A stretch of DNA of 64,000 nucleotides. Source: Methylopila turkensis (GTDB lineage Bacteria; Pseudomonadota; Alphaproteobacteria; Rhizobiales; Methylopilaceae). The position numbers were made by a program, and so were the translations under genes. The stretch covers positions 62,001 to 126,000 of the forward strand of contig NZ_BSFL01000001.1 in assembly GCF_027922325.1 (NCBI RefSeq), written 5' to 3'. Positions 10,823 to 19,954 of this stretch are shown in pieces. The number at the start of each line of letters is the position of its first letter. The first letter of the stretch is position 1. The notes under the pieces are model-generated. The model was not told the DNA's origin. It did not search any database and saw only the letters and a list, made by a program, of their open reading frames with translations.

Positions 10823-11283
10823 CTCTCGCCGGGTCGCGGCGTCAGCATCACGCGCGCGCCGGGTGGAACGGTCGCTAGGCGTTTTTGCGAACGCCCGCCG
10901 CCTGCACGCGCGTCGACGCCGACGGCGATCCAGCGCGGCTCCGAGCCCTTGCAGTCTGGCCGGTTCCCTTTTCGCGCTCCGACGGCGGCTGCGCAGGCCC
11001 GTACGTCCAGAACACCGGCTTCCAACGCCTGACGTTTCCGCGTGCAAAACTAGAATAAATCTAGATTGAACACTATCTAGAATAGAAATAATACAATTCG
11101 GATTGCGTCACGATATATTTGGATGACCATCACCCTTTCTGCCCATAGCACCCGTTGACGTAAGCGCCGCCAATTCTTTGGCGAATGCGCGGAGTTGCTG
11201 CCGGAGATCGGGCGTTTCGCCCAGTCGCGGGACGAGATCGGCGCGATGCGCGGGTTTCCGGCACGGACAATGGGGATGGGACG
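10823..11283. other. Long leader region upstream of the siderophore receptor
   Basis: No convincing gene on either strand. It changes from GC-rich (10823-11040) to AT-rich (11041-11115), where an array of CTAGA half-sites lies (annotated separately), then back to GC-rich up to the receptor start. On the minus strand, 11108-11240 can be read as an open tail containing RQQLRAFAKELAALT. This might be the remnant of a helical protein, but it has no start or recognisable family. Confidence 0.4.
11050..11081. promoter_or_regulatory. Array of CTAGA half-sites, candidate operator of the receptor gene
   Basis: Two overlapping inverted repeats share a central arm. CTAGA (11050-11054) and TCTAG (11060-11064) are separated by five bases. 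TCTAGAT (11060-11066) and ATCTAGA (11075-11081) are separated by eight. Promoter-like hexamers TTGAAC (11066-11071) and TAATAC (11089-11094), 17 bases apart, overlap the array. Being just upstream of a TonB-dependent receptor, it may be an iron-responsive site (Irr-, RirA- or Fur-like), but it does not match a classical consensus exactly. Confidence 0.5.
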
Positions 11284-13560
11284 ATGAGGGGGCGGGGATT
11301 GCGGTGGTTCGGTCGCGGCTTGTCCGGACCGGCCGCCATGGGGATGTCGCTGCTCGCGATCGGGCCGGCTTTGGCGCAGAGCGAGGCCGCACGGCCGGAC
11401 GCCGGGGCCGCCGGCGCGACCGTGCTTGACGAACTCAGGGTCGAAGGAACGCGTTGGGGCGATGTGAAGCCCGCCACCGCCACGGTCGGCCAGCCGCCGG
11501 CCCCTTACGCCGGCGGCCAGGTCGCCACCGGCGCCCGGCTCGGCATGCTGGGCAACCGCTCGATCCTCGAAACGCCGTTCAGCATCTCCGGCTACACCGA
11601 GAAGCTGATCCGAGACCAGCAGGCCCAGTCGATCGCCGACGTCACGCTGAACGACCCGTCGGTGCGGGCCGACGCGCCGCCCTTCAGCGAGCGCGACGCC
11701 TTCTTCATCCGCGGCTTCTCGGTCACCAATCTCGACGTCTTCTTCGACGGCCTGCCCTACATCGCCAACGCCCGTCGCAGTTTCCTCGACGGCATCGAGC
11801 GGGTCGAGATCATCAAGGGCCCGACCCAACTGGTGAACGGCGGCGTCGGCCGCGTCGGCGGCACGGTCAACCTCGTGCCCAAGCGCGCCGGCGACGAACC
11901 GCTGACGCGCGTCACCACCAGCTTCCGCAGCGACTTCCAGCTCGGAACGCATGTGGACGTGAGCCGCCGCTTCGGCCCCGACAACGCATGGGGCATCCGC
12001 TTCAACGGCTCCTACCGCAACGGCGACACCGCGCTCGACCGGAACGAGAGCGAAGTCAGCGTCGCGGCGCTTGCCCTCGACTACCGCAGCGACCGCTTCC
12101 GCGCCTCGCTCGACCTCAACCACTCCAAGCAGAACATCGAGGCGCCCACGTCGCTGTTCAACTCGGCGGCGCCGGGTTTCGACATACCGCGCGCGCCCAA
12201 CGGCCGGAAGAACACGGCGAACGCGTTCGAATACATCGACAGCGACTACAAGATGGCCGCGAGCCGCGTCGAGTTCGATTTGCTGCCGGAAACGACGATC
12301 TACGCCGCCGCCGGCGCCAGCCGCTACCGCGAGGATTTTCTCACCTCGTCCTATCGCATCCTCAACGCCGACGGCGACGCGCTGGCGACGCTCGCCATCC
12401 AGCCGCAGCAGATCCAGGGCTTCACGGGCGAAGTCGGCGTGCGCTCGAAGTTCGAGACCGGCTTCATCGGGCATCAGGTCAACGTCGCCGCCTCGCGCGC
12501 GCTCAACGAGAACTACCGCGGCGGCTTCGTGCCCCCGGCCCTCCCGAGCTTCCCGACCAACATCTACAATCCGGGCGGCCTGCCGGGCGGCTCGCCGAGC
12601 ACGGGCGGCTTCGCGCGCTCCGACGACCTGCCGCTGTTCGCGGACCTGCGGGCCTCCAGCATCGCCGTGTCCGACACGCTGTCCTTCGCCGAAGGCCGGC
12701 TCCAGCTCACGCTCGGCGGACGCTACCAGCACATTCGGTCGCGCGGCTTCAACACCCGGCCCGATCGCGGCCCGATCGGCCTGAACACCTACTACTACGA
12801 CGACGAGCGATTCAGCCCGGCCATCGCCGCGACGGTGCGGGTCACCGAGAGCCTGTCGGTCTACGCAAACTACGTCGAGGCGCTGACCGAAGGCCCGACG
12901 GCGCCGGGCACGCCCGCGACGGTGGCCAACGCCGGCGAGGCGTTCGCTCCCGTCGTGAACAAGCAGCGAGAAGTGGGCGTCAAGTACGACTTCGGCTCGT
13001 TCCTGTTCACCGCCGCCCTGTTCGAGATTCGGCAGCCGAACGGCTTCCTCGCGCCAGTCCCTCCGGGATCGCCTCAAGGAACGCTGCCATCGTTCGGCGT
13101 CGATGGCCGGCAGGTCAATCGCGGCGTGGAGCTGAGCGTAGCCGGCGAGCCGATCGAGGGGCTTCGGCTGCTCGGCGGCGTCACCTTCCTCGACGCCGAG
13201 CTGGAGAAGACCGCCAGCGGGGCGTTTGACGGCAACGACGCTCCCGGCGTGCCGAAAACGGCGATCAATCTCTATGGCGAGTACGACCTGCCCTGGGTCG
13301 CCGGCCTGACCGCCACCGGACGGGTGCTCTACACCGGCGCCACGAAATTCGATCAGGCGAACGACCAGAAGGTGGCGAGCTGGACGCGGTTCGACCTCGG
13401 CGCCCGCTACGCCTTCACCGGCCCGCTGGACAAGCCGGTGGTCATCCGCGCCGACGTCCAGAACGTGTTCGACAAGGCCTACTGGTCCTCGTCCGCCCGC
13501 GGCTTCCTCGCCGTCGGCGCGCCGCGCACCTTCCTGCTCTCCGCCTCGGTCGACTTCTGA
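11284..13560 (+). CDS. TonB-dependent siderophore receptor
   Basis: A 758-residue outer-membrane receptor. A signal peptide ends near GPALAQS. The plug domain contains LETPFSISGYTEKLI, FFIRGFSVTNLDVFFDGLPY and the IERVEIIKGPTQLVNG motif typical of siderophore receptors. A long barrel follows, with aromatic strands such as LTLGGRYQHIRSRGF, SVYANYVEALTEGPTAPG and ARYAFTGPLDKPVVIRADVQN, ending in LLSASVDF with the terminal Phe. It takes up ferric siderophores using energy from TonB-ExbBD, which is not in this window. The start at 11284 places a signal peptide at the N-terminus; an in-frame extension to 11185 would not. The regulated leader is described separately. Confidence 0.93.
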   Translation: MRGRGLRWFGRGLSGPAAMGMSLLAIGPALAQSEAARPDAGAAGATVLDELRVEGTRWGDVKPATATVGQPPAPYAGGQVATGARLGMLGNRSILETPFSISGYTEKLIRDQQAQSIADVTLNDPSVRADAPPFSERDAFFIRGFSVTNLDVFFDGLPYIANARRSFLDGIERVEIIKGPTQLVNGGVGRVGGTVNLVPKRAGDEPLTRVTTSFRSDFQLGTHVDVSRRFGPDNAWGIRFNGSYRNGDTALDRNESEVSVAALALDYRSDRFRASLDLNHSKQNIEAPTSLFNSAAPGFDIPRAPNGRKNTANAFEYIDSDYKMAASRVEFDLLPETTIYAAAGASRYREDFLTSSYRILNADGDALATLAIQPQQIQGFTGEVGVRSKFETGFIGHQVNVAASRALNENYRGGFVPPALPSFPTNIYNPGGLPGGSPSTGGFARSDDLPLFADLRASSIAVSDTLSFAEGRLQLTLGGRYQHIRSRGFNTRPDRGPIGLNTYYYDDERFSPAIAATVRVTESLSVYANYVEALTEGPTAPGTPATVANAGEAFAPVVNKQREVGVKYDFGSFLFTAALFEIRQPNGFLAPVPPGSPQGTLPSFGVDGRQVNRGVELSVAGEPIEGLRLLGGVTFLDAELEKTASGAFDGNDAPGVPKTAINLYGEYDLPWVAGLTATGRVLYTGATKFDQANDQKVASWTRFDLGARYAFTGPLDKPVVIRADVQNVFDKAYWSSSARGFLAVGAPRTFLLSASVDF

Positions 13561-13647
13561 AGTCCGGCTCCGGCGCCCTCCCCGCCCGACGGCGCGCAGG
13601 GAACGCCGGGCCGTCCCTCGCCGTTTCTCCGCCAACAGGAGGAGCGC

Positions 13648-13878
13648 ATGGACCGCACGCAGGACGTCCGCGAACGGGCGTATCAGATCTGGATCGAGGA
13701 AGGCCGTCCGGAGGGACGCGAACACGAGCACTGGGAGCGCGCACGCCAGGAGCTGGGCGTCGACCCCACAAGCGCGCCGCAAGCGCCGACCGAGGTCGGC
13801 GGCGGCGAGGAGGCCGCAAGCGCAGAGCCCGCCGTCGCTGCAAAGCCCCCTCGGCGCAAGGCCGCTCGCCCGTCCTGA
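13648..13878 (+). CDS. DUF2934 domain-containing protein
   Basis: A 76-residue protein. The N-terminal 35 residues carry the DUF2934 signature (RAYQIWIEEGRPEGREHEHWERARQEL, residues 9-35), a short helical unit common in alphaproteobacteria. A low-complexity Ala/Pro/Glu stretch and a basic tail (KPPRRKAARPS) follow. The tail could contact nucleic acid, which is inference from charge. A good Shine-Dalgarno (AGGAGG) precedes the ATG. It is followed directly by a strong terminator, so transcription ends here. Confidence 0.85.
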   Translation: MDRTQDVRERAYQIWIEEGRPEGREHEHWERARQELGVDPTSAPQAPTEVGGGEEAASAEPAVAAKPPRRKAARPS

Positions 13879-13894
13879 CTCTTAGCCTGATGAG

Positions 13895-13933
13895 AAAGCC
13901 GCCCGCGATCCGTCGCCGGGCGGCTTTCCTTTT
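13895..13933 (+). terminator. [14 protein letters not shown] terminator after the DUF2934 gene
   Basis: AAAGCCGCCCG (13895-13905) and CGGGCGGCTTT (13917-13927) form a perfect 11-bp stem with an 11-base loop. It is followed by CCTTTTCGTT, a short T-tract. Confidence 0.88.
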
Positions 13934-14096
13934 CGTTACGTCAGTGGCGCCGGGGAACTGGCGATGGCTGGCGCCGGACGACCAGCTGGGACGAAATCGG
14001 CCTCCTGGGGGTCTGATCGGGCGGAGCCTTACGGCCTTGGCGCCGCGGAGACGCCCTCCTCCCGCGCGGGTCAGCCGCGTTCGGGCCCCGGTTCGT

Positions 14097-14840
14097 TCAG
14101 GTCCGTCCGTCCGATTCCGGCGCGAAGGGCGCGAGCATCCCGGCATAGGCCTTAGGAGAGGGCGTCGCGTAGGCCCCGGTCTTGGCGGTCGCGAGGCCGA
14201 GCGAGACCAGCGCCTCGGCCTGCTTGACCGCCGCCGCGACCCCGTCCACCACCGGCAGGCCGAAGCGCGCGGACAGGGCCTTGGCGAGATCGGCCATCCC
14301 GGCGCAGCCGAGCACGACGGCCTCGGCGCCGCCGGCGACCGCGCGGGCGATCTCGGCCTCGAGCTTGGAGCGCGCGCCCGATCCCGGCTCCTCCAGCGCG
14401 AGCACGGCCACATCGCAGGCGCTGACCCGGACGCGCTCGGCGTAGCCGTAGCGGCGGACGAGCTCCTCCACCGGGACGACCGAGCGGGCGAGCGTGGTCA
14501 CCACCGCGATCCGCTTCGCGATCTGCCCGGCGGTGACGAGCGCCGCCTCGCAGATGCCGACCACGGGGATATTTCCGAAGCTGCGCGCCGCGTCGAGCCC
14601 GGTGTCGTCGAAACAGGCGACGATCGCCGCGTCGGCGCCGGCGCGCTGGCCGTCGGCGATCGCCGCGATCAGCCCGGGAACCGCGAAGGCCTCGTCGTAG
14701 AAGCCCTCGATCGAGGCCGGCCCCATCGGCGAGGTCACGGCGACGATCTCCACGCCGGCGCCCGCGACCGAGCGCGCGGCCTCGCCGATCTTCGCGGTCA
14801 TCGATGCGGTCGTGTTCGGATTGACGACGAGCAGCTTCAC
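14097..14840 (-). CDS. Aspartate/glutamate/hydantoin racemase family protein
   Basis: 247 residues. The N-terminus MKLLVVNPNTTASMTAKI is the signature of hydantoin-racemase-like members of the Asp/Glu racemase superfamily. The two catalytic cysteines are Cys76 (VACFDDTG) and Cys179 (LGCAGM). Such enzymes invert the alpha carbon of hydantoins, amino acids or related compounds, or act as maleate cis-trans isomerase-like enzymes. It ends the minus-strand cluster with an ABC importer of polyamine type, the permease gene ending 10 bases upstream of its start. The imported compound may therefore be its substrate. Confidence 0.88.
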   Translation of the reverse strand: MKLLVVNPNTTASMTAKIGEAARSVAGAGVEIVAVTSPMGPASIEGFYDEAFAVPGLIAAIADGQRAGADAAIVACFDDTGLDAARSFGNIPVVGICEAALVTAGQIAKRIAVVTTLARSVVPVEELVRRYGYAERVRVSACDVAVLALEEPGSGARSKLEAEIARAVAGGAEAVVLGCAGMADLAKALSARFGLPVVDGVAAAVKQAEALVSLGLATAKTGAYATPSPKAYAGMLAPFAPESDGRT

Positions 14841-14850
14841 GCGCGCCGTC

Positions 14851-15678
14851 TCATGACGGCCCGAGCTTCTTGCGCTGCTTGCCGATCAGCGTGATCGCGG
14901 CCAGCGCCGCGAGGATCGCCGCGGCCGACACCAGCGTCGTCACCGCGCCGAGGGCGTAGAGCACCGGGGTCGTCACGTTGGTGGTCATGCCGTAGATCTC
15001 GAGCGGCAGCGTGTTGAACGAGCCGGACGTCATGAGCGTGCGGGCGAACTCGTCGTAGGACAGCGTGAAGCCGAACAGTCCGACGCCCACGAGGCTCGGC
15101 AGGATCATCGGCAGCACCACGTGGGCGAAGGTCTGCCAGTCCGAGGCGCCGAGGTCGCGCGCCGCCTCCTCATAGGCCGGGGAGAAGCGGTTGAACACCG
15201 CGAACATGATCAGCACCCCGAAGGGCAGCGTCCAGGTGAGATGCGCGCCGAAGCCCGAGCTCCACCAGGCCGGCTGCCAGCCCACGATCTGGAAGGCGAG
15301 GCCGATGCCGAGGCTGACGAGGATCGACGGCACCACCAGGCTCGAGATCGTCAGATAGAACAGCACGGTGGAGCCGAGGAAGCGGCGCCGGAAGGCGAGG
15401 CCTGCGAGCAGCGACACCAGCACGGTGGTGACCATCACCATCAGGCCGAGGATCAGCGAGCGCGTGAAGGCGCCGCCGAAATCGCCCACCGCCTGCTGCT
15501 CGAACAGGTTCTGGAACCAGCGCAGCGACACCCCGTTCATCGGGAAGGTGAGGCCGCCGTTCGGGCCCTGGAAGGCGAGGATAAGGATCGTCGACATCGG
15601 CCCGTACAGGAACAGCACGAACAGGCCGAAGAACGCCGCGAGCACATAGAAGGAGAACGGGCGCTTCTCGCCGGACAT
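14851..15678 (-). CDS. ABC transporter permease, PotC-like
   Basis: A 275-residue inner-membrane permease of the polyamine/opine/iron family. It starts MSGEKRPFSFYVLAAFFGLF and has six or so hydrophobic segments. The cytoplasmic coupling motif EEAARDLGASDWQTFAHVVLP (the EAA loop that contacts the ATPase) lies about residue 177-197. The ATG at 15678 overlaps the stop of the upstream permease gene as TGATG, so the two are translated together. Family members move spermidine, putrescine or similar cations; the actual substrate is unknown. Confidence 0.9.
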   Translation of the reverse strand: MSGEKRPFSFYVLAAFFGLFVLFLYGPMSTILILAFQGPNGGLTFPMNGVSLRWFQNLFEQQAVGDFGGAFTRSLILGLMVMVTTVLVSLLAGLAFRRRFLGSTVLFYLTISSLVVPSILVSLGIGLAFQIVGWQPAWWSSGFGAHLTWTLPFGVLIMFAVFNRFSPAYEEAARDLGASDWQTFAHVVLPMILPSLVGVGLFGFTLSYDEFARTLMTSGSFNTLPLEIYGMTTNVTTPVLYALGAVTTLVSAAAILAALAAITLIGKQRKKLGPS

Positions 15679-16589
15679 CACAGCTCCTTCCGGATGTCGA
15701 CGATCCTGAGGATGGCGGCCACCATCATCAGCACCACCGCCAGCAGCACCACCGCGTTGGCGGCGGCCGCCGGGTACTGCAGCAGCGAGATCTGGTTCGC
15801 GATCATCAGGCCGACCGAGGCCGACTGGCCGCCCGACATGAAGCGCACGGTGATGAAGTCGCCCATCACCAGCGTGACCACGAAGATCGAGCCGATCGCG
15901 ATGCCGGGCTTGGCGAGCGGGATGATGATGTTGGTGAGGATCTGCGTCGCCGAGGCGCCGGCGTCGCGCGCCGCCTCCACCAGCGAGCGGTCGATGCGCA
16001 CCAGCGTGTTGAAGATCGGCGTCACCATGAACAGCGCGTAGAGGTGCACCATGGCGAGCACCACCGCGAACTCCGAGAACAGCAGGAACTCCAGCGGCGC
16101 CGGCACGATGCCGAGATCGACCAGGGCGGAGTTGAGCAACCCGTTGCGGCCGAGGAAAGGCACCCACGAGATCATGCGGATGATGTTCGAGGTGAGGAAC
16201 GGGATGGTGCAGAGCAGGAACAGCGCCGTCTGCATCTTCACGGTGCGGACGTGGAAGGCGAGGAAGTAGGCCACCCAGAAGCCGACGAACAGCGAGATCG
16301 CCCACACCAGCACGACGAATTTCACGGTGTTGAAGAAGGTCCGCCACGTCACCCAGGAGCCGAGCGTTTCGGCGTAGTTGAGGGTGACGAAGTCGGGGTA
16401 GATCTGGACGCTGTCGTAGTCCCAGAAGCTGACGATCACGATCGCCGCGATCGGCAGCAGCAGGAACGCGCCGAGGATCAGCGCGAGCGGCGCGGCCTGC
16501 AGGTAGGAGGCGAGCCTGCGGCTCGCCCGCCTCCGCATGGTCGGGGCGGGCGTCTCCAGGATGTCGGACGGCGCTTCGATGGCGGTCAT
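15678..16589 (-). CDS. ABC transporter permease, PotB-like
   Basis: A 303-residue permease of the same importer. After a soluble N-terminus it has a first hydrophobic helix (APLALILGAFLLLPIAAIVIV), then the usual membrane segments. The coupling loop VEAARDAGASATQILTNIIIP lies around residue 216-236. The ATG at 16589 follows an AGGAGG; two in-frame ATGs lie upstream (16613, 16622) and cannot be excluded. It lies between the binding-protein gene, from which it is separated by a repeat-rich gap, and the PotC-like gene, which it overlaps. Confidence 0.9.
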   Translation of the reverse strand: MTAIEAPSDILETPAPTMRRRASRRLASYLQAAPLALILGAFLLLPIAAIVIVSFWDYDSVQIYPDFVTLNYAETLGSWVTWRTFFNTVKFVVLVWAISLFVGFWVAYFLAFHVRTVKMQTALFLLCTIPFLTSNIIRMISWVPFLGRNGLLNSALVDLGIVPAPLEFLLFSEFAVVLAMVHLYALFMVTPIFNTLVRIDRSLVEAARDAGASATQILTNIIIPLAKPGIAIGSIFVVTLVMGDFITVRFMSGGQSASVGLMIANQISLLQYPAAAANAVVLLAVVLMMVAAILRIVDIRKEL

Positions 16590-16628
16590 GCTGCGGCGGG
16601 CCTCCTCCACCATGCTCCGCATGGTCCC

Positions 16629-16710
16629 CCTCCTCCGCGAGCGGAGGAGGTTCGACCCAGCGCACTCCTATCCTCCCCCGCACGGCGGGGGAGGCGGACC
16701 GCGAAGCGGC
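16629..16710. repeat. Palindromic extragenic repeats between transporter genes
   Basis: Two tandem hairpins lie in the gap of the importer operon. CCTCCTCCGC (16629-16638) pairs with GCGGAGGAGG (16641-16650), and CCTCCCCCG (16672-16680) pairs with CGGGGGAGG (16686-16694). A smaller CCGC-GAA-GCGG follows. They resemble the GC-rich REP-like elements scattered in methylotrophic alphaproteobacteria. In an operon such hairpins can stabilise upstream mRNA. Confidence 0.6.
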
Positions 16711-16752
16711 GGAGGGGGCGACGCATGGCCATCGCTGCGATCCGGGCAGCCG

Positions 16753-18066
16753 TCACGCGGCGATGAACTCGTTCCACTTGCGGACCATGTAGCGGTCCTT
16801 GTCCATGACCGCGTTCCAGCACGCGACGCGGCCCATGCGCTCCTCGAACGAGCCGCCGTCGCGCACCGCGCCGGCCTTCTCGATCTCCTTGCCGTCGGGC
16901 GACTTGATGTCGATGGCGGCCGGCTTGCCCTCCATCCAGAACGCCCACTCCTCCGGCGACATGTGCTCCTTCGCGGTGGTGAGGCAGGCGGAGTAGTAGC
17001 CCTGGCGGTTCAGGTAGGCGCCGCACCAGCCGGACAGGTACCAGTTGATGTACTCGTAGGCCGCGTCGAGCTGCAGGCCCTTGACGTTCTTGCCGATGCC
17101 GAGCCCGCCGCCCCAGGCGCGGTAGCCTTCGGCGAGCGGCTGGTAGACGCAAGGAATGCCCTTCGACTTCACGGCGGTCACCGCCGGCGACCACATCGAC
17201 TGGATGATGACCTCGCCCGAGGCCATCAGGTTCACGCTCTCGTCGAAGGTCTTCCAGAAGGCCCGGAACTGGCCGTTGCGCTTGGCCTCGATCAGGACGG
17301 CGATCGTCTTGTCGATCTCGTCCTCGGTCATGTTGCCCTTGTCGCCATAGCTGACGAGGCCGGCGCTCTCGCAGATCATCGCCGCGTCCATGATGCCGAT
17401 CGACGGGATGTTCAGGATCGAGGTCTTGCCCTTGAACTTGGGGTCGAGGATGTCCTTCCAGTTGCCGATCGGGCGCCCGACGAGATCGGGGCGGATGCCG
17501 AGCGTGTCGGCGTTGTAGATCGTCGGGATCAGCGTCATCCAGCCGGTCTGCCCCTTCGCGAAGGTCTTCGCGCCGGGGCCCTCGACGAAGCTGACGGTGT
17601 GGGGCGCCGTGCCTTGCGCGATCTTGCTCTCGGGCGTCAGCTTGCCGGTTGTGAAGATCGGGACGATCTGGTCGTAATACTTGATCTTCTTGACGTCCAT
17701 CGGCTGCAGCGCGCCGGTCGGATAGACCTTCTTGCAGATCCAGTACTCGATGTCGGCGATGTCGTAACTGTCGGGCTGGGTCACGGTGCGCTGGGTGACG
17801 CTGTCGCTGTCGAGCGCGGTCATCTGCAGCGTGAAGCCGAGGTCCTGCTTCACCTTGTCGGCGATGGCGTTGAGGTTCGAGACGCCCGTGCCGAACTGGC
17901 GCAGCGTGACGTTCTTGATGTTCTGGGCCCAGATCGTGGGGAAGCCGGTGACGGCGCCCGAGCCGGCCGCGACGCCGGCGGCGGCCGCGCCGGTCTTCAG
18001 CAGCGTGCGGCGCGAGACGCCTTCCGCGGCGGCGTTGGTCGTCGTGTCGGGGGTCTTCTCGGTCAT
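16753..18066 (-). CDS. Extracellular solute-binding protein of the polyamine-type ABC importer
   Basis: A 437-residue periplasmic binding protein. The N-terminus carries a twin-arginine signal (SRRTLLKTGAAAAGVAAGSG), so it is exported folded, and cleavage is likely before the mature QNIKNVTLRQFG. The mature part has the two-lobe family-1-type layout of PotD/PotF-like proteins: a YDIADIEYW hinge-region strand and a ligand-binding half with IQSMWSPAVTAVKSKGI and AYEYINWYLSGW. Acidic residues near the ligand site suit cationic ligands, but the ligand is not known. The neighbouring racemase hints at an amino-acid or hydantoin-like compound. Confidence 0.9.
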   Translation of the reverse strand: MTEKTPDTTTNAAAEGVSRRTLLKTGAAAAGVAAGSGAVTGFPTIWAQNIKNVTLRQFGTGVSNLNAIADKVKQDLGFTLQMTALDSDSVTQRTVTQPDSYDIADIEYWICKKVYPTGALQPMDVKKIKYYDQIVPIFTTGKLTPESKIAQGTAPHTVSFVEGPGAKTFAKGQTGWMTLIPTIYNADTLGIRPDLVGRPIGNWKDILDPKFKGKTSILNIPSIGIMDAAMICESAGLVSYGDKGNMTEDEIDKTIAVLIEAKRNGQFRAFWKTFDESVNLMASGEVIIQSMWSPAVTAVKSKGIPCVYQPLAEGYRAWGGGLGIGKNVKGLQLDAAYEYINWYLSGWCGAYLNRQGYYSACLTTAKEHMSPEEWAFWMEGKPAAIDIKSPDGKEIEKAGAVRDGGSFEERMGRVACWNAVMDKDRYMVRKWNEFIAA

Positions 18067-18136
18067 GGCGTCTCTCTCGCGTCTCAGGTTCTTGGCGCTT
18101 GGGTCTTTGGCGCTTTCAGGCGTCGTCGGAAGCGGA

Positions 18137-19231
<1,095 letters not shown>

Positions 19232-19427
19232 GCGGTCTCCCCGTCGAACGCGGAAAAACGCTCAGCAACGCCCGTGCCAGCCGCGCAGGCCGGGCAGGAC
19301 CATGCGGCGGGGCCCGCGCGGCTGGCGCATGGCAGGCCATCATGTGCCTAAAACTTAGGCGAAGCTGGCGCCGAAAGCGTGAGCGGACGGCTTCCCACAG
19401 GCGGGTCGACCAACGCGCCGGGAGCGC

Positions 19428-19456
19428 TTGACAGGGCGCCCGCCGTCCCGTACCAA
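19428..19456 (+). promoter_or_regulatory. Probable promoter of tRNA-Asp
   Basis: TTGACA (19428-19433), a perfect -35 hexamer, is followed after 17 bases by TACCAA (19451-19456), a weak -10. Transcription would begin about 30 bases before the tRNA, the same layout as at the other two tRNA genes in the window. Confidence 0.5.
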
Positions 19457-19491
19457 CCGCCGCACTTGAGCGGGGCGCATGCTTCGCTTTT

Positions 19492-19568
<77 letters not shown>

Positions 19569-19856
19569 TTCTTCTCCAGAGGTCGTGACAGGACCCTGGA
19601 CGCCGGTCGATCCCCGATCCCGGCCATCCGCCGCTTATCGTCAGCCGATCAAGCCAACGCGCCGCTTCTGCGCGCGATGTCGCGGGCGCTGACGAGCGAT
19701 GATGTCCGCCCGAGACAACGCGTCACGCCCGCCGGAGGCGGACATTCATCACCTACTGAGGCCGTAGAGCTCCGCGCCCAAGTCGTGGACGCCCGCGACG
19801 TCACGGGCATGACGAGGCGATGGACGTCGGCTCTCGCAAACGGGCGCTCGAAACGA

Positions 19857-19883
19857 CCATGCCCCGGTCGAGCCGGGGCATGG
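19857..19883. repeat. Hairpin repeat with TCGAG loop
   Basis: CCATGCCCCGG (19857-19867) and CCGGGGCATGG (19873-19883) form a perfect 11-bp stem around the loop TCGAG. The core CCGG-TCGAG-CCGG recurs at 35718-35730, and a close variant lies at 35662-35674. This indicates a dispersed palindromic element rather than a terminator. Confidence 0.65.
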
Positions 19884-19900
19884 AAGCGCGTTTCGCCTGT

Positions 19901-19926
19901 CGGCGGCGGCCCGAAGGCCGCCGCCG
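19901..19926 (-). terminator. Probable terminator downstream of phoX
   Basis: Read on the minus strand: CGGCGGCGGCC, loop TTCG (an especially stable tetraloop), then GGCCGCCGCCG, an 11-bp perfect stem 29 bases past the phoX stop. No T-tract follows, so it may act with Rho or only protect the mRNA end. Confidence 0.5.
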
Positions 19927-19954
19927 TCTCGTCGGTCCGCGCGGGACGCGTCGA

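Larger units (their letters stand above)
19569..19954. other. Intergenic between tRNA-Asp and phoX
   Basis: 386 bases without a supported gene. Two strong hairpins near the phoX end are annotated separately (19857-19883 and 19901-19926). I see no gene-like reading frame and no duplicate of the tRNA 3' end that would mark an integration site. Confidence 0.5.

Noticed and set aside
10863-11069. A 68-codon Arg-rich plus-strand frame
   Set aside because: Composition typical of non-coding GC-rich DNA; its last codons run into the CTAGA array.
11108-11240. Minus-strand tail containing RQQLRAFAKELAALT, considered as a transposase or regulator remnant
   Set aside because: Only about 45 residues, no start codon in a credible context and no second motif; not enough to call a pseudogene.
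11077-13782. A 901-codon minus-strand frame across the siderophore receptor
   Set aside because: Low-complexity Arg/Val/Asp/Gly-rich shadow; the plus strand has a complete TonB-dependent receptor.
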